A program made the position numbers and the translations under genes. A stretch of DNA of 64,000 bases. Origin: Corynebacterium imitans (GTDB taxonomy: Bacteria > Actinomycetota > Actinomycetes > Mycobacteriales > Mycobacteriaceae). The stretch covers positions 2,230,595 through 2,294,594 of the forward strand of contig NZ_CP009211.1 of NCBI RefSeq assembly GCF_000739455.1, read 5' to 3'. Numbering within the stretch: position 1 is the first letter of the stretch; every line of letters starts with the position of its first letter. Of the stretch, positions 63,168 through 64,000 are shown one piece after another. The notes under the pieces are model-generated. The model did not search any database, was not told the origin of the DNA, and worked only from the letters and a program-made list of their open reading frames with translations.

Positions 63168-63455
63168 ATGATCTATGTGGTTTTTGGTGCCGTGGTCGCG
63201 CTATTCATCTCCTTATGCATCATGGCAATCGGGTACCTAGTCCACCTTTCAGCTGAGCGGAAAGTGCTTTCTCCATACCGTTTCCTAGTCGTGATGGTTT
63301 TACTAGCACCCGTTTTTCTGATCTACGACATACTCAACGATGAGTTGTGTAGCGGCCTTTTCAATTATGCGGTCAGCGGTTACTTAATAACCGCAGTCAC
63401 CATCAGTTCCCTGTGGCACATCGTTGCGGATGAGCCCAGCGAAGCGTGGGAGTAG
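63168..63455 (+). CDS. Small membrane protein, 95 aa
   Basis: Three hydrophobic helices (MIYVVFGAVVALFISLCIMA, YRFLVVMVLLAPVFLIYDIL, AVSGYLITAVTISSLWHIV). AGAGAG precedes the ATG. AT-rich, unknown function; divergent from the 144-aa protein gene across 69 bases. Confidence 0.7.
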   Translation: MIYVVFGAVVALFISLCIMAIGYLVHLSAERKVLSPYRFLVVMVLLAPVFLIYDILNDELCSGLFNYAVSGYLITAVTISSLWHIVADEPSEAWE

Positions 63456-63489
63456 GAGCGGTCACCGGGAGAGGGTGTGTATCCAGCGC

Positions 63490-63783
63490 TTCCCGCGAGG
63501 TATTTATACAAGGTGGCCGCCCGATCCCGAGCCGACAGGCAACCACCGCTTTGAACCACCATCAGCCATCCCCCGGGCCTGGGCAATCTGGGCTCCGTTA
63601 AGCACCTTCGCCCGACCCTTGTAGACAGACAGCGCGCGCCTTCGCTCGGACGATGCCCTCGGCCTGGCGCTCCTTAATTATGGAGCGCTCAAACTCAGCC
63701 GCACTACCCATAAGCCGCAGCATCAACTTAGCGATCGGATTCGCCTTCACCGAATACGTCTGTCCCTCGCGCAGGAACCTCAC
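63490..63783 (-). pseudogene. Decayed serine resolvase/invertase (Tn3-type)
   Basis: The first frame has VKANPIAKLMLRLMG and SAAEFERSIIKERQAEGIVR, the helix E region of serine recombinases. The N-terminal catalytic domain is absent, and a stop precedes the fragment. Continuing needs frame changes: YKGRAKVLNGAQIAQARGMA is in a second frame and LSARDRAATLYKYLAG (the HTH end) in a third. A transposon or integron remnant at the edge of the accessory region. Confidence 0.75.
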
Positions 63784-63865
63784 CTAGCCCCGCGACTCAC
63801 GAGGTCTTCGACAATAGGCCTTGACCAGAGTGGTTCCCGGCCAAGGCCCTGAATGGGCGGAGCGC

Positions 63866-64000
63866 TTAGTCCTTGCTATTGCGTCTTGACGTGAGGCTCC
63901 AGTAGATGCACATTGCTCCGATTACGGCGACAGTTCCAGCAGCCGCTATAACCGTAACCTCGCCCGTGCCCCGAGAGATTGCCAAGAGCACGCTCAGCAG
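63866..64000 (-). CDS. C-terminal membrane segment of a gene running off the window
   Basis: The last 44 codons of a minus-strand frame open to the window edge end in one membrane helix (VTVIAAAGTVAVIGAMCIYW) and a short basic tail (SLTSRRNSKD). Too little is visible to name it. Confidence 0.5.
   Translation of the reverse strand: MLSVLLAISRGTGEVTVIAAAGTVAVIGAMCIYWSLTSRRNSKD

Overview
The window looks like the chromosome of a high-GC Corynebacterium. The main evidence is the cell-envelope gene set: an AftD-type arabinofuranosyltransferase, an MmpL/CmpL lipid exporter, DUF3068 and DUF2613 proteins. Supporting evidence is a DIP1984-family protein, pyruvate:quinone oxidoreductase, GTP-dependent PEP carboxykinase and an fpr/cysIXHDNYZ sulfate-assimilation cluster with McbR-type operators. 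Many genes have a TANNNT-like -10 hexamer 6-8 nt before the start codon, the layout of leaderless actinobacterial mRNAs. Nothing in the window fixes the species.

Layout. 0-7 kb: end of an alpha/beta hydrolase, pqo, then the chaperone block dnaK-grpE-dnaJ-hspR (minus strand), with three HspR (HAIR) boxes and a SigH-like promoter before dnaK. 7-13 kb: a secreted protein, acetaldehyde dehydrogenase, an AlbA_2-type regulator, an AI-2E-family transporter and a PfpI-like protein. 13-21.7 kb: cysZ-Y-N-D-H-X-I (minus) and divergent fpr (plus), making sulfide from sulfate through APS. 21.7-27.1 kb: an AT-richer island with a two-component system, two related small proteins that resemble RiPP leader peptides, an unknown 141-aa protein and a BcrA-type ABC transporter. 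It is damaged: the better precursor candidate has an in-frame TAA and the ATPase has a -1 frameshift. A 5' fragment resembling an ABC exporter lies at its left end, and a heterodimeric ABC exporter follows at 27.1-30.7 kb.

30.8-39.1 kb: Na/phosphate cotransporter with a PstS-like lipoprotein, DUF1707 protein, alaT, glutamate-synthase-like FMN protein, udgA, dcd, tRNA-Gly(CCC). 39.1-43.9 kb: a repeat cluster after the tRNA, an esterase, a VanW protein and a family 3 glycosidase. 43.9-53.8 kb: envelope glycan genes (DUF2613, AftD, acyltransferase, DUF3068, membrane protein, GT4 glycosyltransferase, methyltransferase). 53.8-55.4 kb: an AT-richer patch with an Abi-like HEPN protein. 55.5-62.5 kb: pckG, trmB, a NYN nuclease, the MmpL exporter and an LPG-synthase-like membrane protein. 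62.5-64 kb: small accessory genes, a decayed serine resolvase and a truncated gene remnant.

The most unusual item is the 21.8-27.1 kb island. I interpret it as a horizontally acquired, partly decayed bacteriocin/RiPP-like locus; no modifying enzyme is visible, so this remains a hypothesis.
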